Shown here: in pieces, positions 15,896 through 25,151 of the stretch
How the letters are laid out: each line of letters starts with the position of its first letter
How positions within the stretch are numbered: the first letter of the stretch is position 1
Assembly: GCA_948976265.1 (NCBI GenBank)
Contig: CARFUA010000003.1
Span: 111,693 to 175,692 of the forward strand
Direction: 5' to 3'
Length of the DNA: 64,000 nucleotides
DNA from: an uncultured Clostridia bacterium
GTDB taxonomy: Bacteria > Bacillota > Clostridia > TANB77 > CAG-508
Translations under genes and position numbers: made by a program
The notes under the pieces: model-generated
Told to the model about the DNA's origin: nothing
Database searches by the model: none
The model's input: the letters and a program-made list of their open reading frames with translations, nothing else

Positions 15896-16576
15896 ATGAT
15901 TATCAAGATAGATACATCATTAGTAAAAGGAAATAATTATAAAAACAAATTAAATACGAAGGATAATAAATTTGCACAATTAATGCATTTGTATTCTCTG
16001 GCAATGAGGAATGTAGAGGAAAAAGTTGATTCGATTAATCGCGATTATCGAGAAATTTACGGACAGGATTTGATTAATCATGTAATGTGCCGAATCAAAA
16101 GTCCAGAAGGTATTATCAAAAAAATGAAACGAAAAAATTATGAATTAACTTATCAAAATCTAATTGAAAATATTAATGATATTGCTGGTGTGAGAATTAT
16201 ATGTCGATTTAAAGCCAACGTTTTTGAGGTGATTGACCTTATAAGAGAATTCGAAGATTGTAGAATTATAAAAGAAAAGGATTATATCACAAACCCAAAA
16301 AAAACAGGCTATTCAAGTTATCATATGATTGTGGAAGTTCCTGTGCAATTGGATGAAACCAAATTATATGCAAAAGTGGAAATTCAAATCCGTACAATGG
16401 CGATGGATTTTTGGGCAACTTTGGAACATGAGATAAAATATAAATCAAATGGGCAAATTAGTAACAAGGTTTCGCGCGACTTGGTGATTTATGCTAAAAT
16501 TATCAATAAAATTGATAATAAGCTTATGAAGATGCATCATAAAAAGTATAAGCGAAAAATTGAGTTGTCGGAATAG
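15896..16576 (+). CDS. Small alarmone synthetase (RelA/SpoT synthetase domain only)
   Basis: This 226-residue protein is a (p)ppGpp synthetase of the RelQ/RelP class and lacks the HD hydrolase and regulatory domains. Landmarks in order are 'CRIKSPEGIIKKMKRK' (ATP/GTP site) near residues 64-79, 'DIAGVRIICRF' near 97, 'TGYSSYHMIVEVP' near 142 and 'EIQIRTMAMDFWATLEHEI' near 166. It transfers pyrophosphate from ATP to GDP or GTP. The GAGAGGAG ribosome site abuts the ATG, which is unusually close. The 5' boundary is therefore the least certain part. It has its own terminator and precedes the rpoB promoter region. Confidence 0.92.
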   Translation: MIIKIDTSLVKGNNYKNKLNTKDNKFAQLMHLYSLAMRNVEEKVDSINRDYREIYGQDLINHVMCRIKSPEGIIKKMKRKNYELTYQNLIENINDIAGVRIICRFKANVFEVIDLIREFEDCRIIKEKDYITNPKKTGYSSYHMIVEVPVQLDETKLYAKVEIQIRTMAMDFWATLEHEIKYKSNGQISNKVSRDLVIYAKIINKIDNKLMKMHHKKYKRKIELSE

Positions 16577-16608
16577 GTGTGCCAATTGAAATGAATCCAT
16601 AAAATGAA

Positions 16609-16641
16609 AAAATAGAGTTCTGAGTAGGAACTCTATTTTTT
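16609..16641 (+). terminator. Intrinsic terminator after the alarmone synthetase
   Basis: AAAATAGAGTTC pairs perfectly with GAACTCTATTTT, followed by Ts. Confidence 0.85.
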
Positions 16642-16727
16642 GCTGACATATATATAAAATTAAAAGGGGGTGAAATTAAATATTTTTAATTTCAAATTTA
16701 GTATATAATGCAAAAATTAAATTAAGC

Positions 16728-16792
16728 TTAAAAAATTCTAAAGAATTTCTTAATTTATGCCTAAAAAAATTCTAAAAATTCACTTAATATGC
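16728..16792. repeat. Two 32-33-bp imperfect direct repeats ahead of the rpoB -35
   Basis: Unit 1 (16728-16760) and unit 2 (16761-16792) both read [TC]TAAAAAA..TTCTAAA, then AATT, then CTTAAT, ending TATGC. They abut TTGACT. The spacing is close to three DNA turns and the A/T tracts resemble UP elements. Confidence 0.7.
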
Positions 16793-16821
16793 TTGACTAT
16801 TTATGGAAAATAATATATAAT
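16793..16821 (+). promoter_or_regulatory. Promoter for rpoB-rpoC
   Basis: TTGACT (16793-16798), a 17-bp spacer and TATAAT (16816-16821), with AT-rich repeats immediately upstream. Confidence 0.85.
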
Positions 16822-17015
16822 ACTTTAGTAATTTTATACAAGACCGTTATATAATTTTTATTTTCAAGAGGAATTAGGCAAAAGAGGAACTATTTTAAAA
16901 GCATATTTTTAAGCAGGGATATGGTTTTTAAAATAACAACCTTTTGCGTAAGAGGGACTTGGAAAATAAAGTTCATATATTACCTGCTAAATTTGGAATA
17001 AAGGTGGTTTTTATT

Positions 17016-20000
17016 TTGGTAAAGGTAAAAGATGTCAAGCACGAAAAATGCGTGCGCAAAACTTTTTCGAAGATTGGAGATTTTATTGAAATACCTAATC
17101 TTTTAAAAGTACAAAAAGATTCATATGACTGGTTTATTAATGAAGGATTAGGTGAAGTATTAAAAGATATTTCGCCTATTATTGATTATTCTGGAAACCT
17201 AGTTTTAGAATTTTTTGATTATTACATGGAAGAAAAAACAAAATATACTTTAGAAGAAGCAAAAGAAAGAGATGCGACATATTCTACAAGACTACATGTA
17301 AAGGTACGTTTGATTAACCGTGAGACAGGTGAAATCAAAGAACAAGAGATTTACTTAGGCGATTTTCCATTAATGACAGATAGTGGTACATTTGTTATCA
17401 ATGGAGCGGAAAGAGTTGTTGTCAGCCAATTGGTTCGTTCACCAGGCTGTTATTATGACTCGAGCTACGATAAAGTTGGTAAAAAGTTGTATACATCAAC
17501 AATTATGCCAATTCGTGGAGCATGGCTTGAATATGAAACAGATAGTAATGATATATTTTATGTTCGAATTGACCGTACAAGAAAATTACCAGTAACCTGT
17601 TTATTAAGAGCAATTGGATTAGATACAGACGATAAAATCATTGAATTTTTTGGCGAAGAAGATAAAATCTTAGCAACCATAGCCAAAGACCAAATTAAAA
17701 CAACAGATGATGCGTTAATCGAAATTTATAAAAAATTAAGACCAGGAGAACTTCCAACCGTTGACGCTGCTCGTAACTTATTTAATGGATTATTTTTTGA
17801 TAATAGACGTTATGATTTATCAAAAGTTGGTCGTTATAAATTTAACAAAAAGTTATGTTTGGCTGATAGAATTGCCAATCATATTGCTTATGAAACAATT
17901 GCAAATCCTGAAACAGGAGAAGTTTTTGTAGAAAAAGATGAAGTGATTTCAAGAGAAGTTGCACGTGAAATTCAAAATGCTGGTATCAATAGTGTATTTG
18001 TCAAAATTGAAGATAAGAAGGCAAAAGTTATTGGAAATGGCGTTGTTGATATTAAAGCTTTTATCAATCCTGAAATCGCAGATGAGTTGAAAATAAAAGT
18101 AGACGTAAATTATGAAATTTTGAAAAATATTTTGGAAAATGCTAAAGATGATAAAGAATTGAAAAAAGCCATTGAAGAGAGAATGGATGAATTAATTCCA
18201 AAACATGTAGTGACAGAAGATATTTTGGCTTCTGTAAACTATTTATTAAACTTGGAATACAATACTTATATATCATCACCAGAAAAACCAAGATTGGGAA
18301 AAATTGATGATATTGACCATTTAGGAAATAGACGTATCAGATGCGTTGGAGAATTATTGCAAAATCAATTTAGAATTGGACTTACAAGATTAGAAAGAGT
18401 GGTTCGTGAAAGAATGACACTTCAGGATTTAGATGTTGTAACACCACAAAGTTTGATTAATACAAAACCAATTACCTCATCAATTAGAGAATTCTTTGGA
18501 AGTTCTCAATTATCACAATTTATGGATCAAACCAATCCGCTTTCTGAATTGACACATAAAAGAAGAATCTCAGCTTTAGGACCTGGTGGTTTATCGAGAG
18601 AAAGAGCTGGTTTCGAGGTTCGTGATATTCATTATACGCACTATGGAAGATTATGTCCAATCGAATCACCAGAAGGACCAAATATTGGACTTATTTCAGC
18701 ACTTTCAACATTTGCCATTATTAATGATTATGGATTTATTGAAACACCTTATCGAAAAGTTGACAAAGAAACTGGAAAAGTAACAGATGAAGTTGTTTAT
18801 ATGACAGCAGATGAAGAAGATAATTTCATTATTGCCCAAGCTTCTGAACCAGTTGACGAAAATAATTGTTTGACGAATCCAAGAATTCGTGTTAGAGAAC
18901 GTGAAGAAATCAAAGAAATTGAGAAAAATAGAGTGGATTATCTTGATATTTCACCAAAGCAATTAGTATCGGTTGGTGCTGCGATGATACCTTTCTTAGA
19001 ACACGATGATGCAAACCGTGCTTTGATGGGTGCAAACATGCAACGTCAAGCAGTTCCACTGATGATTACGGATTCTCCAATGGTTGGAACGGGTATTGAA
19101 TATAAAGCTGCCAAAGATTCTGGAGTTGTTGTTATTGCAGAAGATAATGGTGTGGTTCAAAAAGTTGTTGGTGATGAAATTGTTATCAAAGAAGAATCAG
19201 GAAAATTGAGAACGTACGTTTTAAGAAAATTCAAGAGAACGAATGGAGCAACTTGTATTAACCAAAGACCAATTGTCAGAGAAGGTGAAGTTGTAAAAAG
19301 AGGAGATGTCATTGCTGACGGACCTGCAACAGATAAAGGAGAAATGGCTTTAGGTAAAAACTTACTAATTGCATTTACGACATGGGAAGGTTATAACTAC
19401 GAGGATGCTATCTTGTTATCAGAAAATTTAGTAAAAGAAGATGTTTTAACATCGATTCACATAGAAGATTATGACTGCGAATGTCGTGACACAAAATTAG
19501 GACCAGAAGAAATCACAAGAGACATTCCAAATGTTGGTGAAGATGCTTTAAGAGATTTGAATGAAGACGGAATTATTCGCATTGGTGCAGAAGTTGGACC
19601 TGGTGATATTTTGGTTGGTAAAGTAACACCAAAAGGTGAAACAGAGCTAACAGCGGAAGAAAGATTGCTTCGTGCTATTTTCGGAGAAAAGGCGAGAGAA
19701 GTTAGAGATACTTCGCTTCGTGTACCTCACGGAGAAGCTGGAACAATTGTTGACGTGAAAGTATTTACCAGAGAAAATTCAGATGAATTAGGACCTGGTG
19801 TGAACCAAATTATTCGTGTCTATATTGCACAAAAAAGAAAAATATCAGTTGGTGATAAAATGGCTGGACGTCACGGAAATAAAGGTGTTATTTCTAGAAT
19901 ATTGCCAGTGGAAGATATGCCATTCTTACCAGATGGAACACCAGTTGATGTTGTACTTAACCCACTTGGTGTACCTTCTCGTATGAACTTAGGACAGGTG

Positions 20001-20795
20001 CTTGAAGTTCATTTAGGTGCTGCAGCAAGAATGTTAGGTTGGAAAATGGCAACGCCAGTATTTGACGGTGCAACAGAACAAGATATTGAAGATATGCTTG
20101 AAATGGCAGGCTTGGAGACAAGCGGAAAAACTATTTTATATGATGGAAGAACTGGTGATCCGTTTGACCACCCAATTACAGTTGGTGTTATGTATATGCT
20201 TAAACTTCACCATTTGGTTGATGATAAAATTCATGCTCGTTCAACTGGTCCATACTCACTTGTTACGCAACAACCTCTTGGAGGTAAGGCGCAATTTGGT
20301 GGACAACGTTTTGGAGAGATGGAAGTTTGGGCATTGGAAGCATATGGTGCAGCCTATACATTGCAAGAAATTTTGACGATGAAGTCAGATGATGTTGTGG
20401 GTAGGGTAAAAACATATGAAGCAATTGTAAAAGGTGAAAACATTCCTGCTCCAGGTATTCCAGAATCATTTAAGGTATTGATTAAAGAGTTACAATCTTT
20501 GGGATTGGATGTTACATTATATAGTGATAAAGATGAAGAAATCGAAATCAAAGAAAATGCCGAAGAAGGCGAAGTTGAATTGGAAGATGATATTGTTATC
20601 AGCGATGAGGAACTATCAGATGACGATTTAACAGATTTAGATGCGGATGAACTAGAGGATGAAATGGATGACGAATTAGAAGATGAAAGCGATATAGCAG
20701 AAGAAGCAGAAGACGAATTCTATGAAAATATCTTAGATGAAGACATTCCAGATGAAGAAATTTTTAAGGATTTGGATAAAGAAACGGAAGAGTAA
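17016..20795 (+). CDS. rpoB: RNA polymerase beta subunit
   Basis: This is the catalytic beta subunit of RNA polymerase. I start it at the TTG at 17016, 8 nt after AAGGTGG. The resulting N-terminus, 'VKVKDVKHEKCVRKTFSKIGDFIEIPNLL', matches the family, whereas the 24 codons from the TTG at 16944 do not. The length is 1259 residues. The rifampicin region is fully conserved ('FFGSSQLSQFMDQ', 'HKRRISALGPGGLSRERAG'), so no resistance substitution is visible. 'GDKMAGRHGNKGVIS' and 'GGKAQFGGQRFGEMEVWALE' are intact. An unusual Asp/Glu-rich tail of about 80 residues follows the normal C-terminus. rplK, rplA, rplJ and rplL are absent upstream. Confidence 0.97.
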   Translation: MVKVKDVKHEKCVRKTFSKIGDFIEIPNLLKVQKDSYDWFINEGLGEVLKDISPIIDYSGNLVLEFFDYYMEEKTKYTLEEAKERDATYSTRLHVKVRLINRETGEIKEQEIYLGDFPLMTDSGTFVINGAERVVVSQLVRSPGCYYDSSYDKVGKKLYTSTIMPIRGAWLEYETDSNDIFYVRIDRTRKLPVTCLLRAIGLDTDDKIIEFFGEEDKILATIAKDQIKTTDDALIEIYKKLRPGELPTVDAARNLFNGLFFDNRRYDLSKVGRYKFNKKLCLADRIANHIAYETIANPETGEVFVEKDEVISREVAREIQNAGINSVFVKIEDKKAKVIGNGVVDIKAFINPEIADELKIKVDVNYEILKNILENAKDDKELKKAIEERMDELIPKHVVTEDILASVNYLLNLEYNTYISSPEKPRLGKIDDIDHLGNRRIRCVGELLQNQFRIGLTRLERVVRERMTLQDLDVVTPQSLINTKPITSSIREFFGSSQLSQFMDQTNPLSELTHKRRISALGPGGLSRERAGFEVRDIHYTHYGRLCPIESPEGPNIGLISALSTFAIINDYGFIETPYRKVDKETGKVTDEVVYMTADEEDNFIIAQASEPVDENNCLTNPRIRVREREEIKEIEKNRVDYLDISPKQLVSVGAAMIPFLEHDDANRALMGANMQRQAVPLMITDSPMVGTGIEYKAAKDSGVVVIAEDNGVVQKVVGDEIVIKEESGKLRTYVLRKFKRTNGATCINQRPIVREGEVVKRGDVIADGPATDKGEMALGKNLLIAFTTWEGYNYEDAILLSENLVKEDVLTSIHIEDYDCECRDTKLGPEEITRDIPNVGEDALRDLNEDGIIRIGAEVGPGDILVGKVTPKGETELTAEERLLRAIFGEKAREVRDTSLRVPHGEAGTIVDVKVFTRENSDELGPGVNQIIRVYIAQKRKISVGDKMAGRHGNKGVISRILPVEDMPFLPDGTPVDVVLNPLGVPSRMNLGQVLEVHLGAAARMLGWKMATPVFDGATEQDIEDMLEMAGLETSGKTILYDGRTGDPFDHPITVGVMYMLKLHHLVDDKIHARSTGPYSLVTQQPLGGKAQFGGQRFGEMEVWALEAYGAAYTLQEILTMKSDDVVGRVKTYEAIVKGENIPAPGIPESFKVLIKELQSLGLDVTLYSDKDEEIEIKENAEEGEVELEDDIVISDEELSDDDLTDLDADELEDEMDDELEDESDIAEEAEDEFYENILDEDIPDEEIFKDLDKETEE

Positions 20796-20798
20796 ATT

Positions 20799-21443
20799 AT
20801 GAAAAGTTTGAATCGAGAAAAGAAGATTAAGGATATTCTTCCTATTGAAAAAGGTGGAAAATCAGAAATTAAGCAAAAGGAAGATTTGGATGATTATGTA
20901 GAAGAACCATTGTTGGAAATTTGTCGTAAGTTATATGATTTGAATATTCAAACAGTGATGTCTTCTGCAAATCAAAAAGATATAGGTCAGTCTGCTGACA
21001 TTGTGATTATTTATGATACATTGTCACAAGAAAATAAAGAAAGATTGGAAATACTTTCTAGAAATTTTCCAGAAAAATTTAGCATAAGTGAAAATTTTCG
21101 TGGACAGGGGAAATCGGTAGTTGATGTAAGGATGCCAATTACCAATCCAGATACAACGGCTGGCGAAATTTCGGATTATTTCTTCAGCACTTTGCAATTG
21201 TTACAGATACAAGATATTGTTTATGATTGTTTTTTAAAAACAGAATTGAAAGCGAAAGTCGCAAAACTTTTTCAGTGTAAAGAAGAAAACTTGACAGAAC
21301 AAGATTTGCAAGATGGTTTAGAATATATGGGATATGAAATTGAGCAAGATGGAAAATATTATACAAAAGAAGCTTTTCGTAGACATGAAGTGTATGTGAA
21401 TTCCAAATCACAAGAAGATAAATTAAGTGAAAATCAAAAATAA
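20799..21443 (+). CDS. Unrecognised protein encoded between rpoB and rpoC
   Basis: This 214-residue soluble protein begins 3 bp after the rpoB stop, so it is surely cotranscribed with rpoB. There is no obvious ribosome site except rpoB's own end, suggesting translational coupling. The N-terminus is basic ('MKSLNREKKIKDILPIEKG'). The central part reads 'EEPLLEICRKLYDLNIQTVMSSANQKDIG' and 'ADIVIIYDTLSQENKE', consistent with an alpha/beta fold. Then comes 'VDVRMPITNPDTTAGEISDYF' and a helical C-terminal part ending in a polar tail. I recognise no domain. Position in the polymerase operon suggests a link to transcription, but this is inference only. Confidence 0.85.
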   Translation: MKSLNREKKIKDILPIEKGGKSEIKQKEDLDDYVEEPLLEICRKLYDLNIQTVMSSANQKDIGQSADIVIIYDTLSQENKERLEILSRNFPEKFSISENFRGQGKSVVDVRMPITNPDTTAGEISDYFFSTLQLLQIQDIVYDCFLKTELKAKVAKLFQCKEENLTEQDLQDGLEYMGYEIEQDGKYYTKEAFRRHEVYVNSKSQEDKLSENQK

Positions 21444-21476
21444 AGTTAATTAAATATTACAATGATGGATGTTTGA

Positions 21477-21572
21477 ATGACAGAAAAACTGTACAGCGGT
21501 GGATATTCTAAGCAAAAATACATTGTAAAAACCCAAAAATATTTAGAGGGGGCTAGGAATTGGAAGAATTAG
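21477..21572 (+). CDS. Possible 31-residue leader peptide overlapping the rpoC start
   Basis: An ATG at 21477 opens 'MTEKLYSGGYSKQKYIVKTQ', continuing to a TAG at 21570, 11 bp inside rpoC in another frame. The sequence is aromatic- and lysine-rich and looks more protein-like than random AT-rich DNA. The ribosome site is weak (GGATG). It could be a coupling peptide for rpoC or a chance ORF. Confidence 0.25.
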   Translation: MTEKLYSGGYSKQKYIVKTQKYLEGARNWKN

Positions 21573-24500
21573 AAGTTTTTAATAAATTGAAAATTGGTTT
21601 GGCTTCAGATGATAAAGTCAGAGAATGGTCACATGGTGAAGTAAAAAAACCAGAAACAATCAATTATAGAACACTAAAACCAGAAAAAGATGGACTATTT
21701 TGTGAGAAAATATTTGGTCCAACCAAAGACTGGGAATGTCATTGTGGAAAATATAAAAGAGTAAGATATAAAGGAATTGTCTGTGACCGTTGTGGTGTTG
21801 AGGTTACAACTTCAAAGGTAAGAAGAGAGAGAATGGGGCATATTGAACTGGCTGCCCCAGTGGCTCATATTTGGTATTTTAAAGGAATTCCAAGTAGAGT
21901 TGCTTTGCTACTTGATATTTCACCAAGAAGTTTGGAAAAAGTCATTTATTTTTCTTCCTATATCGTAACGGATAAAGGAAGCAGTGATTTGCAAAAATAT
22001 CAAGTAATCAATGAAAAGGAATTTCATGAGACAGAAGAAAAATTTGGCAGAGGTTCTTTTAAAGCAGAAATGGGAGCAGAGGCAATCCAAAAATTGTTAA
22101 AAGAAATTGATATTGACAAATTGTCTGAAAAATTGAAAAAAGAAATTGGAAAAGCAAGTGAGCAAAAAAAGGCAAAATTGGTAAAAAGATTGGATACAGT
22201 TGAATCTTTCAGAATGTCTGGAAATAAGCCAGAATGGATGGTTATGAATGTTGTGCCAGTTATTCCACCAGAAATAAGGCCAATGGTTCAATTAGATGGT
22301 GGTCGATTTGCTACTTCTGATTTGAATGATTTATATCGTCGTGTTATCAATAGAAATAATCGTTTAAAAAGATTATTGGAATTAGGAGCACCAGAGATTA
22401 TTGTTAGAAATGAAAAACGTATGTTACAAGAATCAGTGGATGCTTTAATTGACAATGGTAGACGTGGAAGACCAGTTACAGGAGCTGGAAATAGAGCTTT
22501 GAAATCCTTGTCTGATATGTTAAAAGGAAAGCAAGGACGTTTCCGTCAAAACTTGCTTGGTAAGAGGGTTGACTATTCTGGACGTTCTGTTATTGTGGTT
22601 GGTCCAGAACTTAAAATTTATCAATGTGGACTTCCAAAAGAGATGGCAGTTGAATTGTTCAAGCCATTTGTTATGAGAGAATTGGTAGGACGTGGAATTG
22701 CACATAATATCAAAAATGCAAAAAGAATGGTGGAGAAGCAAAAGGCTGAAATCTGGGATATTTTGGAAGAAGTAATTCAAGATCATCCAGTTATGTTAAA
22801 CCGTGCACCAACGCTTCATAGACTTGGTATTCAAGCTTTCCAACCAATTTTGGTAGAAGGTAGAGCAATTAAACTTCATCCACTTGTTTGTACTGCTTTC
22901 AACGCTGACTTTGACGGTGACCAAATGGCGGTTCACGTTCCACTAACACCAGAAGCAATTGCAGAAGCAAGATTCTTAATGTTATCGGTTAATAACCTAT
23001 TAAAACCACAAGATGGAAAACCAGTTACGGTTCCAACACAAGATATGATTTTAGGTGCTTACTATTTAACGGTTCAAATTGATGGTGAAAAGGGCGAAGG
23101 CATGTACTTCAAAGATGAAGATGAAGCGATGCTTGCTTATCAAAATGGTGATGTTGGTTTACATTGTAAAATTAAAGTTAGAAGATTTAAAGAAGATGAA
23201 GAGGGAAATGTTCGTAGTAAGACGATTGAAACAACGATTGGTCGTTTGATTTATAATCAAGGAATTCCACAAGATTTGGGATTTGTGGATAGAAATGACC
23301 CAGAAAATGAATTTGATTTAGAAATCAATTTCCCAGTTATCAAAAAGAATTTGGGAACCATTGTTTCAAAATGTATTAATGTTCATGGTTTGTCGGAAAC
23401 AGCTGATGTATTAGATTACATTAAAGCAACTGGTTATAAATATTCAACCAAAGGTGCAATTACGGTGTCTGTTATTGACGTTGCCGTTCCAGAAGCGAAA
23501 AAGGATATTTTAGCAAAAGCGGATGAAGATGTTGGAAGAATTTTCAAACAATATCAAAGAGGTATGATTACAAATGATGAACGTTATGAAGCAATCATTA
23601 AAGTATGGGAAAAGGCAACAGATGATGTTACGCAAGCTATGAAAGAGAATTTTGATGAGCTTAACCCAATTTACATGATGGCGCAATCTGGAGCCCGTGG
23701 TAATATGAATCAGTTGAGACAAATTGCTGGTATGAGAGGACTTATGGCAAATACATCAGGTAAAGCTGTTGAAATTCCAATCAAATCTTGTTTCCGTGAA
23801 GGATTGGATGCTTTGGAATATTTCATTTCTTCTCATGGTGCAAGAAAAGGTTTGGCAGATACAGCTTTAAGAACAGCCGATTCAGGATACTTGACAAGAA
23901 GATTGGTTGACGTTTCACAAGATATTATTATTATAGAAGAAGATTGTGGTTCTCATGATGGTATTATATTGGAAGATATTAAAGATGGAAACCAAATTAT
24001 TGAAGGCTTAGAAGAAAGACTTGTTGGTCGATTTGTATTAGAAGATTTAAAGAATCCAGAAACAGGTGATTTGATTGTAGATAACAATACGATGATTACT
24101 GAAGCTATGGCTAAGCAAATTATAAATGCTGGAATTACAAAAGTTGGCGTACGTTCCATTTTGGGATGTAAATGTAAACATGGTGCTTGTAGTAAGTGTT
24201 ATGGTATGGGATTGGCAACAAGAAAAATCGTTAATAAAGGAGAATCTGTTGGTATTATTGCTGCTCAATCAATTGGTGAGCCAGGTACACAGCTTACGAT
24301 GAGAACGTTCCATACAGGTGGTGTTGCTGGAGGCGATATTACACAAGGTCTTCCTAGGGTTGAAGAATTGTTTGAAGCTAGAAATCCTAAGGGTGTTGCT
24401 GTAATTTCTGAAATTGCTGGTAAAGTTAAGATTAATGATGAGAAGAAGAGAAAAGAAGTTGTTGTAACCTCAAAAGATAATAGTAAAAAATATGCTATCA

Positions 24501-25138
24501 GCTTTGGTTCTAAATTGAAAGTAAAAGACGGTCAAGAAGTAGAAGCTGGTGACCCATTGACAGAAGGTTCGATTAATCCAAATGAATTGCTTTTGATTAA
24601 AGGGGCAGAAGGTGTTTATAAATATATTATTGCGGAAGTTCAAAAAGTTTATCGAAATCAAGGTGTTGATATTAATGATAAACACATTGAAGTTATTGCA
24701 AGACAAATGCTTAAGAAGATAAGGATAGAAGATCCAGGAGATACTGGATTATATGGTGCTTCTCTTGTGGATTCTCTTGAATTTGAAGAGATTAACAAGA
24801 AAATGGAAGAAGAAGGAAAAAGACCTGCAACAGGAAAAAGAGCGTTGCTTGGTATTACAAAAGCATCACTTGCAACAGAAAGTTTCTTATCAGCAGCATC
24901 TTTCCAAGAGACAACAAAGGTATTGACAGAAGCAGCGATTAAAGGTAAAATAGATCCATTATTAGGATTAAAAGAAAATGTAATTCTTGGTAAATTGATT
25001 CCAACAGGTACGGGACTTAAAACGTATCAAGATATTGAAATCAATACGAAAGTGAAAACTGCAATAGAAGAGGAATTAGAAGAAGCCGAAGAAATGGAAG
25101 ATTCAGAAGAGAAAGTCGAAATAAAAACGGAAGAATAG
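21560..25138 (+). CDS. rpoC: RNA polymerase beta' subunit
   Basis: This is the largest RNA polymerase subunit, 1192 residues, starting at a TTG preceded by GAGGGGG. The first zinc site is 'CHCGKYKRVRYKGIVCDRCGVEV' territory near residues 59-80, and the active-site magnesium loop 'NADFDGDQMAVH' is near residue 448. The second zinc site is 'CKCKHGACSKC' near 870, and 'AQSIGEPGTQLTMRTFHTGG' is near 905. The length agrees with Firmicutes homologues. A short acidic tail resembles the one on this organism's RpoB. It lies 116 bp after the unrecognised gene rather than directly after rpoB. Confidence 0.97.
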   Translation: MEELEVFNKLKIGLASDDKVREWSHGEVKKPETINYRTLKPEKDGLFCEKIFGPTKDWECHCGKYKRVRYKGIVCDRCGVEVTTSKVRRERMGHIELAAPVAHIWYFKGIPSRVALLLDISPRSLEKVIYFSSYIVTDKGSSDLQKYQVINEKEFHETEEKFGRGSFKAEMGAEAIQKLLKEIDIDKLSEKLKKEIGKASEQKKAKLVKRLDTVESFRMSGNKPEWMVMNVVPVIPPEIRPMVQLDGGRFATSDLNDLYRRVINRNNRLKRLLELGAPEIIVRNEKRMLQESVDALIDNGRRGRPVTGAGNRALKSLSDMLKGKQGRFRQNLLGKRVDYSGRSVIVVGPELKIYQCGLPKEMAVELFKPFVMRELVGRGIAHNIKNAKRMVEKQKAEIWDILEEVIQDHPVMLNRAPTLHRLGIQAFQPILVEGRAIKLHPLVCTAFNADFDGDQMAVHVPLTPEAIAEARFLMLSVNNLLKPQDGKPVTVPTQDMILGAYYLTVQIDGEKGEGMYFKDEDEAMLAYQNGDVGLHCKIKVRRFKEDEEGNVRSKTIETTIGRLIYNQGIPQDLGFVDRNDPENEFDLEINFPVIKKNLGTIVSKCINVHGLSETADVLDYIKATGYKYSTKGAITVSVIDVAVPEAKKDILAKADEDVGRIFKQYQRGMITNDERYEAIIKVWEKATDDVTQAMKENFDELNPIYMMAQSGARGNMNQLRQIAGMRGLMANTSGKAVEIPIKSCFREGLDALEYFISSHGARKGLADTALRTADSGYLTRRLVDVSQDIIIIEEDCGSHDGIILEDIKDGNQIIEGLEERLVGRFVLEDLKNPETGDLIVDNNTMITEAMAKQIINAGITKVGVRSILGCKCKHGACSKCYGMGLATRKIVNKGESVGIIAAQSIGEPGTQLTMRTFHTGGVAGGDITQGLPRVEELFEARNPKGVAVISEIAGKVKINDEKKRKEVVVTSKDNSKKYAISFGSKLKVKDGQEVEAGDPLTEGSINPNELLLIKGAEGVYKYIIAEVQKVYRNQGVDINDKHIEVIARQMLKKIRIEDPGDTGLYGASLVDSLEFEEINKKMEEEGKRPATGKRALLGITKASLATESFLSAASFQETTKVLTEAAIKGKIDPLLGLKENVILGKLIPTGTGLKTYQDIEINTKVKTAIEEELEEAEEMEDSEEKVEIKTEE

Positions 25139-25151
25139 GTGAGGAGTAAAT

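Larger units (their letters stand above)
16642..17015 (+). other. rpoB upstream and leader region
   Basis: This 374-bp stretch has no gene. It contains a small palindrome (GAAATTAAA/TTTAATTTC at about 16671-16692), two AT-rich 32-33-bp imperfect direct repeats that end at the -35 box, the rpoB promoter, and a transcribed leader of about 190 nt. In the leader, GCAAAAG (16878-16884) can pair with CTTTTGC (16941-16947). No L10/L12 leader motif is recognisable. Confidence 0.5.

Noticed and set aside
16944..17015. N-terminal extension of RpoB from the TTG at 16944
   Set aside because: The 24 extra residues do not resemble RpoB, while the TTG at 17016 has AAGGTGG at the right distance.
18480..18680. 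Possible rifampicin-resistance change in RpoB
   Set aside because: The cluster I residues visible here match the usual sensitive sequence, so no resistance can be claimed.
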